A stretch of 64,000 bases of DNA, from NCBI RefSeq assembly GCF_900101345.1, contig NZ_FMUX01000001.1, positions 662,944 through 726,943 on the forward strand, written 5' to 3'. Origin of the DNA: Desulfoluna spongiiphila (GTDB lineage Bacteria > Desulfobacterota > Desulfobacteria > Desulfobacterales > Desulfolunaceae). Numbering within the stretch: the stretch's first letter is position 1; every line of letters starts with the position of its first letter. The position numbers and the translations under genes were made by a program. Under the pieces are notes generated by a model that was given only the letters and a program-made list of their open reading frames with translations, was not told the DNA's origin and did no database searches. Positions 1 to 7,713 of this stretch are shown in pieces.

Positions 1-337
1 GCAGGGCCGGTGAAAAAGTCAATCTGAAAAAGAGGCCTCCGGCGGCGAGGTGTGCCACCTCGAAAGCAGGTTGCGAATGCGCTTTCCCCTTCGTTCCTCA
101 GGGAAAATCACATTCGCCTTTGATTCAGGTTAAACTGAAGCAATTTTTAAAACCTGTTTGTTAAACCCGTCATCAATAAGATCAGGCAAAAGTTTGGCCC
201 CCGGCAGGGCCGCCAGAATTACCTTGAAAGCGGGTTACCGCTGGGCGTTGCCCCCTTGCTCCTCGTGCCAAATCCCAGCGGCATGTTTGTGAAACGGTGT
301 CTTTCATTTTTAGCGCGAGCCCTTACAGGAGGACGAC
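1..337. repeat. Leader region with a dispersed-repeat copy
   Basis: No gene is visible. Positions 30-118 match positions 47336-47490 closely, apart from a 64-bp insertion in the second copy. Positions 156-216 are a degenerate relative of the exact 55-bp repeat found at 22796-22850 and 44154-44208, retaining the CCTGTTTGT and GCCCCCGGCAGGGCCGCC blocks. The promoter of the following arsenite exporter must lie here but I cannot place it with confidence. Confidence 0.6.
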
Positions 338-1522
338 ATGCGCAACGCACCACAGGCAAACGAAAATCGCACGCTGAAAAACCCCTTTGAACGCTACCTG
401 ACGCTCTGGGTGGGACTTTGCATCGCGGGGGGCATCCTTCTGGGAAAAATCGCCCCGGAGCTGGCCCAAACCCTTGACGGCATCAGCATCCGGGTCAACG
501 GCGCTCCGGTGGTCTCCATTCCCATCGCCGTCTGCCTCTTTTTCATGATGTACCCCATCATGGTCAAGATCGACTTCGCCGAAGTGGTCAGGGCTGGAAA
601 AAGCGGAAAACCGGTGACCCTGACCCTGGTGCTCAACTGGGCCATCAAACCCTTTACCATGTACGGCATCGGCCTTCTCTTTCTGGGGATCCTCTTCCGG
701 GGGTTCATCGGCACCGAGGCCGTGGACCTGGTCAAGATGCCCTTTGGCCTCGACCTGCCCGCAGGGGCCGCCCACGGCGCCGGTACCGTGGTGCTCCAGG
801 ACGGGATCAAGATGCTTGAGGTTCCCTTGTGGCGGAGCTACCTGGCGGGCTGCATCCTTTTGGGCATCGCCCCCTGCACGGCCATGGTGCTGGTCTGGGG
901 ATACCTGGCCCGGGGCAATGACGGGCTCACCCTGGTCATGGTGGCCATCAACTCCCTGACCATGCTCCTGCTCTACGGTGTCTTAGGAGGGTTCCTCCTG
1001 GGCGTCGGGCGTCTGCCCGTCCCCTGGCAGGCCCTTCTTCTCTCCATCGCCATCTACGTGGCCCTGCCCCTGGTGGCGGGCTACCTCTCCAGGCGCTGGC
1101 TGATCAAGGCAAAGGGGCGCGCCTGGTTTGAGGAGACCTTTCTTCACCTGCTCACCCCGGTGACCATCACCGCGTTGCTCACCACCCTGGTGCTCCTCTT
1201 CAGCTTCAAAGGCGAGGTGATCCTGGCCAACCCCCTGACCATCCTCTGGATCGCCGTGCCCCTGTTTCTCCAGACCATCCTCATCTTCGTCCTCGGATAC
1301 GGGGCGGCCCGGATCTTTAAGCTCTCCTACGAAGACGCCGCCCCGGCGGCCATGATCGGTGCCTCCAACCACTTTGAGGTGGCCATCGCCACCGCCACCA
1401 TGCTCTTCGGCCTCTCCTCGGGGGCGGCCCTGGCCACGGTGGTGGGCGTCCTCATCGAGGTGCCCGTGATGCTCATGCTGGTCAGGGTCTGCACCCGGAC
1501 CCGCCACTGGTTCACCCCATAA
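338..1522 (+). CDS. acr3: ACR3-family arsenite efflux permease
   Basis: This 394-residue inner-membrane protein belongs to the ACR3 (bile/arsenite/riboflavin transporter) family, which exports arsenite using the proton gradient. It is almost entirely hydrophobic, consistent with about ten membrane segments. The family signature around the conserved cysteine, [16 protein letters not shown], is present with Cys180 in the expected segment, and a second conserved stretch near the C terminus reads [20 protein letters not shown]. The length matches the family. The ATG at 338 follows an AGGAGG ribosome site. No arsR, arsC or arsM lies within view, so it is either regulated by genes left of the window or acts alone. 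A bidirectional terminator follows directly. Confidence 0.93.
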   Translation: MRNAPQANENRTLKNPFERYLTLWVGLCIAGGILLGKIAPELAQTLDGISIRVNGAPVVSIPIAVCLFFMMYPIMVKIDFAEVVRAGKSGKPVTLTLVLNWAIKPFTMYGIGLLFLGILFRGFIGTEAVDLVKMPFGLDLPAGAAHGAGTVVLQDGIKMLEVPLWRSYLAGCILLGIAPCTAMVLVWGYLARGNDGLTLVMVAINSLTMLLLYGVLGGFLLGVGRLPVPWQALLLSIAIYVALPLVAGYLSRRWLIKAKGRAWFEETFLHLLTPVTITALLTTLVLLFSFKGEVILANPLTILWIAVPLFLQTILIFVLGYGAARIFKLSYEDAAPAAMIGASNHFEVAIATATMLFGLSSGAALATVVGVLIEVPVMLMLVRVCTRTRHWFTP

Positions 1523-1559
1523 AAAAAGCCCCGTGCAGCAAGATGCACGGAGCTTTTTC
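1521..1559. terminator. Bidirectional rho-independent terminator
   Basis: An A7 run, a ten-base stem (GCCCCGTGCA pairing with TGCACGGAGC, one wobble) and a T5 run lie between the convergent acr3 and RRM genes. A or T runs on both sides let the hairpin serve both strands. Confidence 0.85.
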
Positions 1560-1640
1560 TTATGTACGGGCAAATCGCCACTGGCGATGGGGAAAAATCA
1601 GGGGCCGCCGGTCTGCCGGATGGCTCCAGCGGCGCGTCCC

Positions 1641-1970
1641 TTAATAACGGTCGTAGCCTCCACCGTCCCCGCCGCCGTTGTACCCTCCGCCACGACGGCC
1701 ACCACCTCCGCCGTATTCGTTGCGGGGCTTTTTGGGGCGTGCTTCGTTGACGGTCAGGGTGCGACCCATGATCTCAGAACCGTTGAGTGCTTCCAGAGCG
1801 GCTGCCGCCTGATCGGAATCGGGCATCTCCACAAAGCCAAACCCCTTGGATCTGCCGGTGTCACGGTCGGTGATGATACGTGCTGAGTCCACATCACCAA
1901 AGTTTTCAAAGACTACCCTCAGCTCATCGTCGGACATATTGTAGGCAATATTGCCAACATATATGTTCAT
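1641..1970 (-). CDS. RRM-domain RNA-binding protein, glycine-rich tail
   Basis: This protein of about 109 residues has a single RNA recognition motif (residues 1-80) with RNP2 (IYVGNIAY) and RNP1 (KGFGFVEM) intact, followed by a Gly/Arg-rich tail of about 30 residues. Such proteins in bacteria resemble cold-inducible RNA-binding proteins and act on cytoplasmic mRNA; that role is family knowledge and is not shown here. I prefer the ATG at 1970, which has GAGG ten bases upstream, over an in-frame GTG at 1976 that would leave too little spacing. It converges on acr3 and shares its terminator. Confidence 0.9.
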   Translation of the reverse strand: MNIYVGNIAYNMSDDELRVVFENFGDVDSARIITDRDTGRSKGFGFVEMPDSDQAAAALEALNGSEIMGRTLTVNEARPKKPRNEYGGGGGRRGGGYNGGGDGGGYDRY

Positions 1971-2720
1971 CTGCACTTTTCCTCATCGCCATTGGTTCAA
2001 TGTCATCATCGAAATTTACCCCATGGCGAACGCAGACAAACTTCGATACCCGGGATACGTCATCCGGGCTTTTTCCATTTAGCCGGTACCATCAGACCTG
2101 GTTATCCTGCGTGACGGCCTTTCCCAACATTCGGCCCATGTCGATACAGTACACTTAGTCATTGGAATACCTAAAAGATTACAGATCAATGCCGGGGCTG
2201 TCAATATGAATAGTGACCGGCGGTTATTTTTAGAAACCCAGGCCTGGCAGATCCCTTCGGCTGTTTAACGTGCCCTGCCCCCACCGATGGACGGGAATGC
2301 CTCCGCCATTGCCCGCCCGTGGCCGACTTCCCCCTTGACACAGGCAACCAAACCATGAGATTAATTAGTAATTATAGCCAAATACCAGTAATACCCCGTC
2401 ATCATCCATGGCCCCCGCACCAGAGAGACACCCCACCGCCGCCAACCCAATGCACCACCGAGAGCCGATGCGTCAGCCTCGGATTCAGGACCCATGCAGC
2501 CTGCGGCCACCGTCAGACCATTCACGCCCCATTCGTGGCCAGGTCCAGCCCCCTCCCTTTGTCTTTCGTCCCGGGGAGCGGGACATACAGCACAGGTACG
2601 ACCCGGTGACACCCGACCCGTAATGCCCCGTACCGGTACGTGTCAACGCCAGCACGGCCCTTTATCGCATACGCCCGCGATACATTTCGCCGAGGCCCAC
2701 ACCCCATCCTGGAGGACGGA
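1971..2720. other. Intergenic region, no supported gene
   Basis: About 750 bases separate the RRM gene from glgP, which are transcribed divergently. Short open frames here have no ribosome sites or recognisable products. A GC-rich hairpin followed by CTTTTT occurs at about 2048-2073 and could be a weak plus-strand terminator. An AT-rich patch near 2355-2390 might hold the promoter of the long downstream operon, but no clear -35/-10 pair is visible. Confidence 0.4.
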
Positions 2721-5174
2721 ATGAAAGCCAAAGTCAAAGCTGTCACGCCATCAGCGCCCCATCGCCAATCCATCACCCGGCACCTGAGGTACTCTTTGGG
2801 AACCCCGGAAACCAAAGCCCCCCTTCCGAGTCTCTATGAGGCAACCGCCCTTGCCGTCCGTGACCATCTCATCGACAAAATGATGGAAACCGAAGCCCGG
2901 TATGAGAAAAAAAAGGCAAAACGTGTTTACTATCTGTCCCTTGAATTTCTCATGGGGCGCTCCCTTGGAAACAACCTGTACAACCTGGGGTTGTTCGAGG
3001 CCTTTTCCGAAAGCCTGGCCGACATGGGGGCCGACATCGACGAAATCCGGGCCCAGGAACACGACGCGGCCCTTGGCAACGGCGGTCTGGGCCGCCTGGC
3101 CGCCTGTTTTCTGGACTCCATGGCCACCCTGGGCCTTGCCGGGTACGGCTACGGCATCAACTATGAGTTCGGCCTGTTTAAACAGGAGATCGACAACGGC
3201 TACCAGAAAGAGAAGCCGGACAACTGGCTGGGAAACGGGACGCCCTGGCAGCTCAAGCACCCGGAAAAGCAATGCATCGTCCCCGTCTACGGGCGCATCG
3301 TCCATGCCGAAGACCGTGAGGGCAACTACAACCCCATGTGGATGGACTGGAAAACCCTCATCGGGATCCCCCACGACATGCCCATCGCTGGGTACGGCGG
3401 CAAAACGGTGAACACCCTGCGCCTGTACGCGGCCAAATCCTCCGATGATTTCGACATGGACATCTTCAACACCGGGGATTACCTTAAGGCCGTGGAACAG
3501 AAGATGACCTCCGAGACCGTCTCCAAGGTCCTCTACCCCTCCGATGCCATGGAGTCCGGACGGGAACTCCGGCTGGTCCAGGAGTATTTCTTCGTGGCCT
3601 GCGCCATCCGGGACATCGTGGATCGCCACTTAAGCTCCTACAAGACCTTCAACACCTTCCCGGACCGCGTGGCCATCCAGCTCAACGACACCCACCCGGC
3701 CCTTGCCGTTGCCGAGCTCATGCGCCTCCTTGTGGACGAACACGCCCTGACCTGGAAACGCGCCTGGGCCATTACCTGCGCCACCTTTGCCTACACCAAC
3801 CACACCCTCCTGCCCGAGGCCCTGGAAAAATGGCCCGTGGCCCTCATGGAGCATGTCCTTCCCCGCCACATGCAGATCATCTTTGAGATCAATCACCGGT
3901 TCTTAGACGAGGTCAAAGCAAAGTGGCCCGGGGACAACGCCCGCCTTGCCGCCATGAGCATCATCGAAGAGTCCCACCCCAGGCAGGTGCGCATGGCCCA
4001 CCTGGCCATCGTCGGGAGCCATTCGGTCAACGGGGTGGCGGCCCTGCACTCCGAACTGGTGAAGACAGAGCTCCTCCCCGATTTTTATGCCCTCTACCCG
4101 AAGCGGTTCAACAACAAAACCAACGGGGTAACGCCCCGGCGATGGCTCTTCAAGGCCAACCCGGGCCTGACCGCCCTGATCACCCGCCACATCGGAGACG
4201 GGTGGGTCACGGACATGGACCGACTCACCGGCCTTGAGCCCCTGAGCCGGGAGCCGGCCTTTCAGGACGCCTTCGGCACGATCAAACGGGCCAACAAGGA
4301 GGTGCTGGCCAAAACCATCTGGGACACGTGCCGCCTGAAGGTTTCTCCGGATTCCCTGTTCGCCATCCACGCCAAGCGGATCCACGAATACAAGCGGCAG
4401 CTCCTCTGCCTGCTCCACATCATCCATCAGTACCTGGAGATCGTGGAAGACGGTAAAATACCCAATTTTCCCCGCACCTACATCTTTGCGGGCAAAGCCG
4501 CCCCGGGCTACGAAGCGGCCAAACGCATCATCAAGCTCATCAACAGCGTGGCGGCCACTGTCAACAACGACCCCCGCGTAAACGATGCCATCAAGGTGGC
4601 CTTTATCCCGGACTACCGGGTCTCCCTTGCCGAGCGTATCATCCCGGCCGCGGACCTGAGCGTGCAGATCTCCACCGCCGGGAAAGAGGCCTCGGGCACC
4701 GGCAACATGAAGTTTGCCATGAACGGCGCCCTGACCATCGGCACCCTGGACGGGGCCAACATCGAAATCATGGAAGAGGTGGGCGAAGAGAACATCTTCA
4801 TCTTCGGCCTCACCGCCGGAGAGGTCCAGGCCATCCGCGCGGGCCACGCCTACCGCCCCTGGGCCATCGCCGAATCCGAGCCCGTCATCAAACGGATCCT
4901 GGACGCCCTGGGCACCGGCCGGTTCAGCCCGGATGCTCCGGGACGGTTCATCCCCGTCTGCGAGAGCCTTCTCAGCCAGTACGACCCCTACCTCCACCTG
5001 GCCGACCTCTCGGCCTATATCAAGGCCCAGGAGCAGGTGGAAGCCTGTTACGACACGCCACGCCTCTGGATGGAAAAGACCATCCTGAACGTAGCCCGCA
5101 TGGGCAAATTTTCAAGTGACAGAACCATCCTGGAGTACGCAAAGGACATTTGGAACGCAACGCCCAAGGGGTGA
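2721..5174 (+). CDS. glgP: Glycogen/alpha-glucan phosphorylase (GT35)
   Basis: This 817-residue enzyme phosphorolyses alpha-1,4-glucan to glucose-1-phosphate in the cytoplasm, using pyridoxal phosphate. The PLP-binding motif GTGNMKFAMNG is present with Lys664, next to KEASG and the TLDGANIEI segment; the N-terminal block YYLSLEFLMGRSL is also typical. Length fits the family. I choose the ATG at 2721 because GGAGGA lies 4 bases upstream; a longer frame starting at 2640 has no ribosome site. Only 37 bases separate it from the STAS gene, so it probably heads the long operon, where glucose-1-phosphate could feed UDP-glucose for the downstream glucan synthase. That coupling is inference. Confidence 0.95.
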   Translation: MKAKVKAVTPSAPHRQSITRHLRYSLGTPETKAPLPSLYEATALAVRDHLIDKMMETEARYEKKKAKRVYYLSLEFLMGRSLGNNLYNLGLFEAFSESLADMGADIDEIRAQEHDAALGNGGLGRLAACFLDSMATLGLAGYGYGINYEFGLFKQEIDNGYQKEKPDNWLGNGTPWQLKHPEKQCIVPVYGRIVHAEDREGNYNPMWMDWKTLIGIPHDMPIAGYGGKTVNTLRLYAAKSSDDFDMDIFNTGDYLKAVEQKMTSETVSKVLYPSDAMESGRELRLVQEYFFVACAIRDIVDRHLSSYKTFNTFPDRVAIQLNDTHPALAVAELMRLLVDEHALTWKRAWAITCATFAYTNHTLLPEALEKWPVALMEHVLPRHMQIIFEINHRFLDEVKAKWPGDNARLAAMSIIEESHPRQVRMAHLAIVGSHSVNGVAALHSELVKTELLPDFYALYPKRFNNKTNGVTPRRWLFKANPGLTALITRHIGDGWVTDMDRLTGLEPLSREPAFQDAFGTIKRANKEVLAKTIWDTCRLKVSPDSLFAIHAKRIHEYKRQLLCLLHIIHQYLEIVEDGKIPNFPRTYIFAGKAAPGYEAAKRIIKLINSVAATVNNDPRVNDAIKVAFIPDYRVSLAERIIPAADLSVQISTAGKEASGTGNMKFAMNGALTIGTLDGANIEIMEEVGEENIFIFGLTAGEVQAIRAGHAYRPWAIAESEPVIKRILDALGTGRFSPDAPGRFIPVCESLLSQYDPYLHLADLSAYIKAQEQVEACYDTPRLWMEKTILNVARMGKFSSDRTILEYAKDIWNATPKG

Positions 5175-5211
5175 ACCCCACAGGCATAATCTCCATGCAA
5201 GGAGGCAACAC

Positions 5212-5550
5212 ATGCGGTTAGAGACAAGAAAGGAAGGGGAGGTCTTCATCGTGCGCTCCCTTGAAAACAGAATGGACGCCAAGGTGGCCGTAGACTTCCG
5301 CTCCGACATGGCCCGGTACATCGACGACGGCAACACCCGCATCGTCCTCAACGTGGGGGGCCTGAACTTCATCGACAGCAGCGGCTTGGGGGCCATTGTC
5401 TCCTGCCTCAAGCAGGTGGGCAGAGACGGCGCCTTCGTCATTGCCGAAGCTGATGAAACAGTCCTGAGTATGTTCAAACTCACGCGCATGGACCGGGTCT
5501 TCCAGATGTTCGATACGGAACACGAAGCGGTCCGGGCCATTTCAATCTAA
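5212..5550 (+). CDS. STAS-domain anti-anti-sigma factor-like protein
   Basis: This 112-residue protein is a single STAS domain of the SpoIIAA/RsbV type. The phosphorylation loop NFIDSSGLGAIV is intact, with Ser57 in the position of the phosphoserine of SpoIIAA. Such proteins bind a HATPase kinase partner when unphosphorylated and release its target. The ATG at 5212 follows AGGAGG. The cognate-looking kinase gene starts 20 bases downstream and a PP2C phosphatase gene lies 15 kb later in the same train, completing a partner-switching set. No sigma factor gene is in the operon, so the output may be a protein of the polysaccharide machinery, as SypA does in Vibrio; that is inference. Confidence 0.92.
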   Translation: MRLETRKEGEVFIVRSLENRMDAKVAVDFRSDMARYIDDGNTRIVLNVGGLNFIDSSGLGAIVSCLKQVGRDGAFVIAEADETVLSMFKLTRMDRVFQMFDTEHEAVRAISI

Positions 5551-5570
5551 CCCCTTAGGAGGAGCCTCCG

Positions 5571-6050
5571 ATGGACTCAAAAAAAATCACCTTTGCCATC
5601 GACAGCAACCTGAGGGACGTCTCCCTCATCGGCCTGTCCATCAACAAAATCTGCTCCCAGATTCCCCTCACCGACGTGGAGGTCTACCAGATCGAGGCGT
5701 GTGTGGTGGAAGCCATCAACAACACCATCGAGCATGCCTACAAGCACACCACCGGCAACCGTGTGGAGGTGGATGTCGACCTCTACCTCGACCGCATCGC
5801 CTTTAAGGTCTGCGATACCGGCCAGAGCATGGACCCCGCCATCACCCCTTCCCTGGACTTCGATCCCGATGACCTGGACAAACTTCCCGAAGGCGGCATG
5901 GGCCTGTTTATCATCCACCAGGTCATGGACCAGGTGGCCTACCGCACGGACAAAGGAAAAAACATCCTGGAGATGACCAAAACCTTCGGGGCCCAGCCCA
6001 TCATGGACGGTCACCAGGCAAGCACACCCACGGGCCCGCACCCGACGTAA
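5571..6050 (+). CDS. RsbW/SpoIIAB-like serine kinase (HATPase_c_2)
   Basis: This 159-residue GHKL ATPase is the predicted kinase partner of the preceding STAS protein. It shows the N box EAINNTIEHAY (Glu47 onwards), the G1 motif DTGQ (Asp82) and the G2 motif GGMGLFII (from Gly108). There is no receiver, sensor or transmembrane part. By family knowledge it phosphorylates the STAS serine and sequesters a target when that partner is phosphorylated. An AGGAGG site precedes the ATG. The last 20 or so residues are a Pro/Thr-rich extension beyond the fold. Confidence 0.92.
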   Translation: MDSKKITFAIDSNLRDVSLIGLSINKICSQIPLTDVEVYQIEACVVEAINNTIEHAYKHTTGNRVEVDVDLYLDRIAFKVCDTGQSMDPAITPSLDFDPDDLDKLPEGGMGLFIIHQVMDQVAYRTDKGKNILEMTKTFGAQPIMDGHQASTPTGPHPT

Positions 6051-6066
6051 GGGGAACAGGAGAGCC

Positions 6067-7713
6067 ATGAAGACACCTTCCTTTACACAGGCCGACCAGG
6101 AGGCCCTGAGCGCACGGGGACTCTCAGAGGCGGAGGCCGAAGACCAGCTCAGGACCCTGCAGGAGGGGGTGCCCTACCTCACCCTGGACAGGCCGTGCAC
6201 CATAAGCGACGGCATCATGCGCCTCTCCCCGGACACCATCGGGGAGTGCATCGACCGTTACGAACGGGAAGCGCCCCGGCGCCACATCACAAAATTCACC
6301 CCGGCCTCCGGGGCTGCCACACGCATGTTTCAGGACCTGATCCGCATGGAAAAGGCCGACGCCTTTGTGGAACCGGGCTGGATCCAGAAAAAAGCCGATG
6401 AAGGGGACCCGTCCTGCCAGGCCCTGGTCACCTTCATGGCCAACCTTGACAAGTTCGCCTTTTACGAGGCGCTCTCGGTGTTGTCCGCCCACGAAGGGAT
6501 TCCCCTGTCAAGGCTTCGGGATCGCAGCCATCACCTTCGAATCCTGCGTTACCTGCTCAACCCCGTGGGCCTGGATTACGCCCGGCGGCCAAAGGGCCTG
6601 GTCCTCTTCCACCATGCCCCCGAGGGCCCCCGCACCGCCTTTGAAGAGCACCTGGTGGAAGCGGCTCAGTATGCAAAGGGAAGGGGGGATGTCTGCCGAC
6701 TTCACTTCACGGTCTCTTCAGAACACCAGCCCCGGTTCGAGGCCCTCTTCAACCATGTCCGGCAAGGCTATGAATCCCGTCTCGGCGTCCGCTTCGACCT
6801 GCACTTCTCCACCCAGAGAAGCAGCACCGACACCCTCGCCCTTACCCCGGACGGAGACCCCTTCCGCCAGGACGACGGCTCCCTTCTCTTCCGCCCCGGG
6901 GGCCACGGGGCCCTGCTGGACAACCTGAACCGCCTGAACGGGGACATCATCTTTGTCAAAAACATCGACAACGTGGTTCCCGACCACCTGAAGCCCCCCA
7001 CCACCCGATTTAAAAAAGCACTGGCCGGGCTTCTGCTCACTCTCCAGGCCGACACCTTCAGATGGCTCAAGCTCTTAAGCGTCCCCGGAGCCCCGGCCAT
7101 GATCGACGAGGCCCTGGAATTCGGCCAGAGCTGCCTGAACCTCAAGATCCCGGAAGCCATCCGCCAGGCCTCGCCCCCCCACCGCCGCAGTTGGATCATC
7201 GACCGGCTCCATCGCCCCTTGCGCGTCTGCGGCGTGGTGGAAAACAACGGAGAGGCCGGGGGAGGTCCTTTCTGGGTGCGGCACGGTGACCAGCCCCCCT
7301 CCCTTCAGATCGTGGAGGGATCGGCGGTGGACCCCTCCTCCTCCCGGCAGCAGAAACACCTCAGGTCCGCCACCCACTTCAACCCCGTGGACCTGGTCCT
7401 GGGGCTCCGGGACTTCCAGGGACACCCCTTTGACCTCCGTCGGTTCACGGACCCGGAGGCGGTCTTTATCTCCAGCAAAACCAAGGGGGGCCGAGATCTC
7501 AAGGCCCTGGAACACCCCGGGCTCTGGAACGGCGGCATGGCACACTGGAACACGGTGTTCGTGGAGGTTCCCCCTGAAACCTTCGCACCGGTGAAAACGG
7601 TGCTGGACCTCCTGCGTGACGAACACCGTGCGCACCTCGCCTTCCGGGACCCGGGCCACTTCTGGGACCTGCCGGTGGGTGCAGCCCCGGCGGGCAAAGA
7701 GGCCCCAAAATGA
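6067..7713 (+). CDS. DUF4301 family protein
   Basis: This 548-residue cytoplasmic-looking protein matches my memory of the DUF4301 family, best known from Bacteroidetes. Characteristic stretches are KFTPASGAATRMF near residue 76 and the segment beginning IIFVKNIDNVVPDH near residue 297. It has no signal peptide or membrane segment. The function is unknown; a sugar-phosphate or nucleotide-sugar role would suit the context but nothing in the sequence proves it. It follows the kinase gene by 16 bases with AGGAGAG as ribosome site and overlaps the GH2 gene by 4 bases, so it is translationally coupled to the polysaccharide genes. Confidence 0.78.
   Translation: MKTPSFTQADQEALSARGLSEAEAEDQLRTLQEGVPYLTLDRPCTISDGIMRLSPDTIGECIDRYEREAPRRHITKFTPASGAATRMFQDLIRMEKADAFVEPGWIQKKADEGDPSCQALVTFMANLDKFAFYEALSVLSAHEGIPLSRLRDRSHHLRILRYLLNPVGLDYARRPKGLVLFHHAPEGPRTAFEEHLVEAAQYAKGRGDVCRLHFTVSSEHQPRFEALFNHVRQGYESRLGVRFDLHFSTQRSSTDTLALTPDGDPFRQDDGSLLFRPGGHGALLDNLNRLNGDIIFVKNIDNVVPDHLKPPTTRFKKALAGLLLTLQADTFRWLKLLSVPGAPAMIDEALEFGQSCLNLKIPEAIRQASPPHRRSWIIDRLHRPLRVCGVVENNGEAGGGPFWVRHGDQPPSLQIVEGSAVDPSSSRQQKHLRSATHFNPVDLVLGLRDFQGHPFDLRRFTDPEAVFISSKTKGGRDLKALEHPGLWNGGMAHWNTVFVEVPPETFAPVKTVLDLLRDEHRAHLAFRDPGHFWDLPVGAAPAGKEAPK

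Noticed and set aside
2319..2609. Short open frames upstream of glgP
   Set aside because: Low-complexity Pro/Arg-rich translations in several frames, no ribosome sites and no recognisable product.
3903..4997. Long open frame antisense to glgP
   Set aside because: GC-rich genes create long open frames on the opposite strand; it has no ribosome site, family pattern or room beside the intact glgP. The same applies to other long antisense frames over the DUF3131, GH9 and symporter genes.
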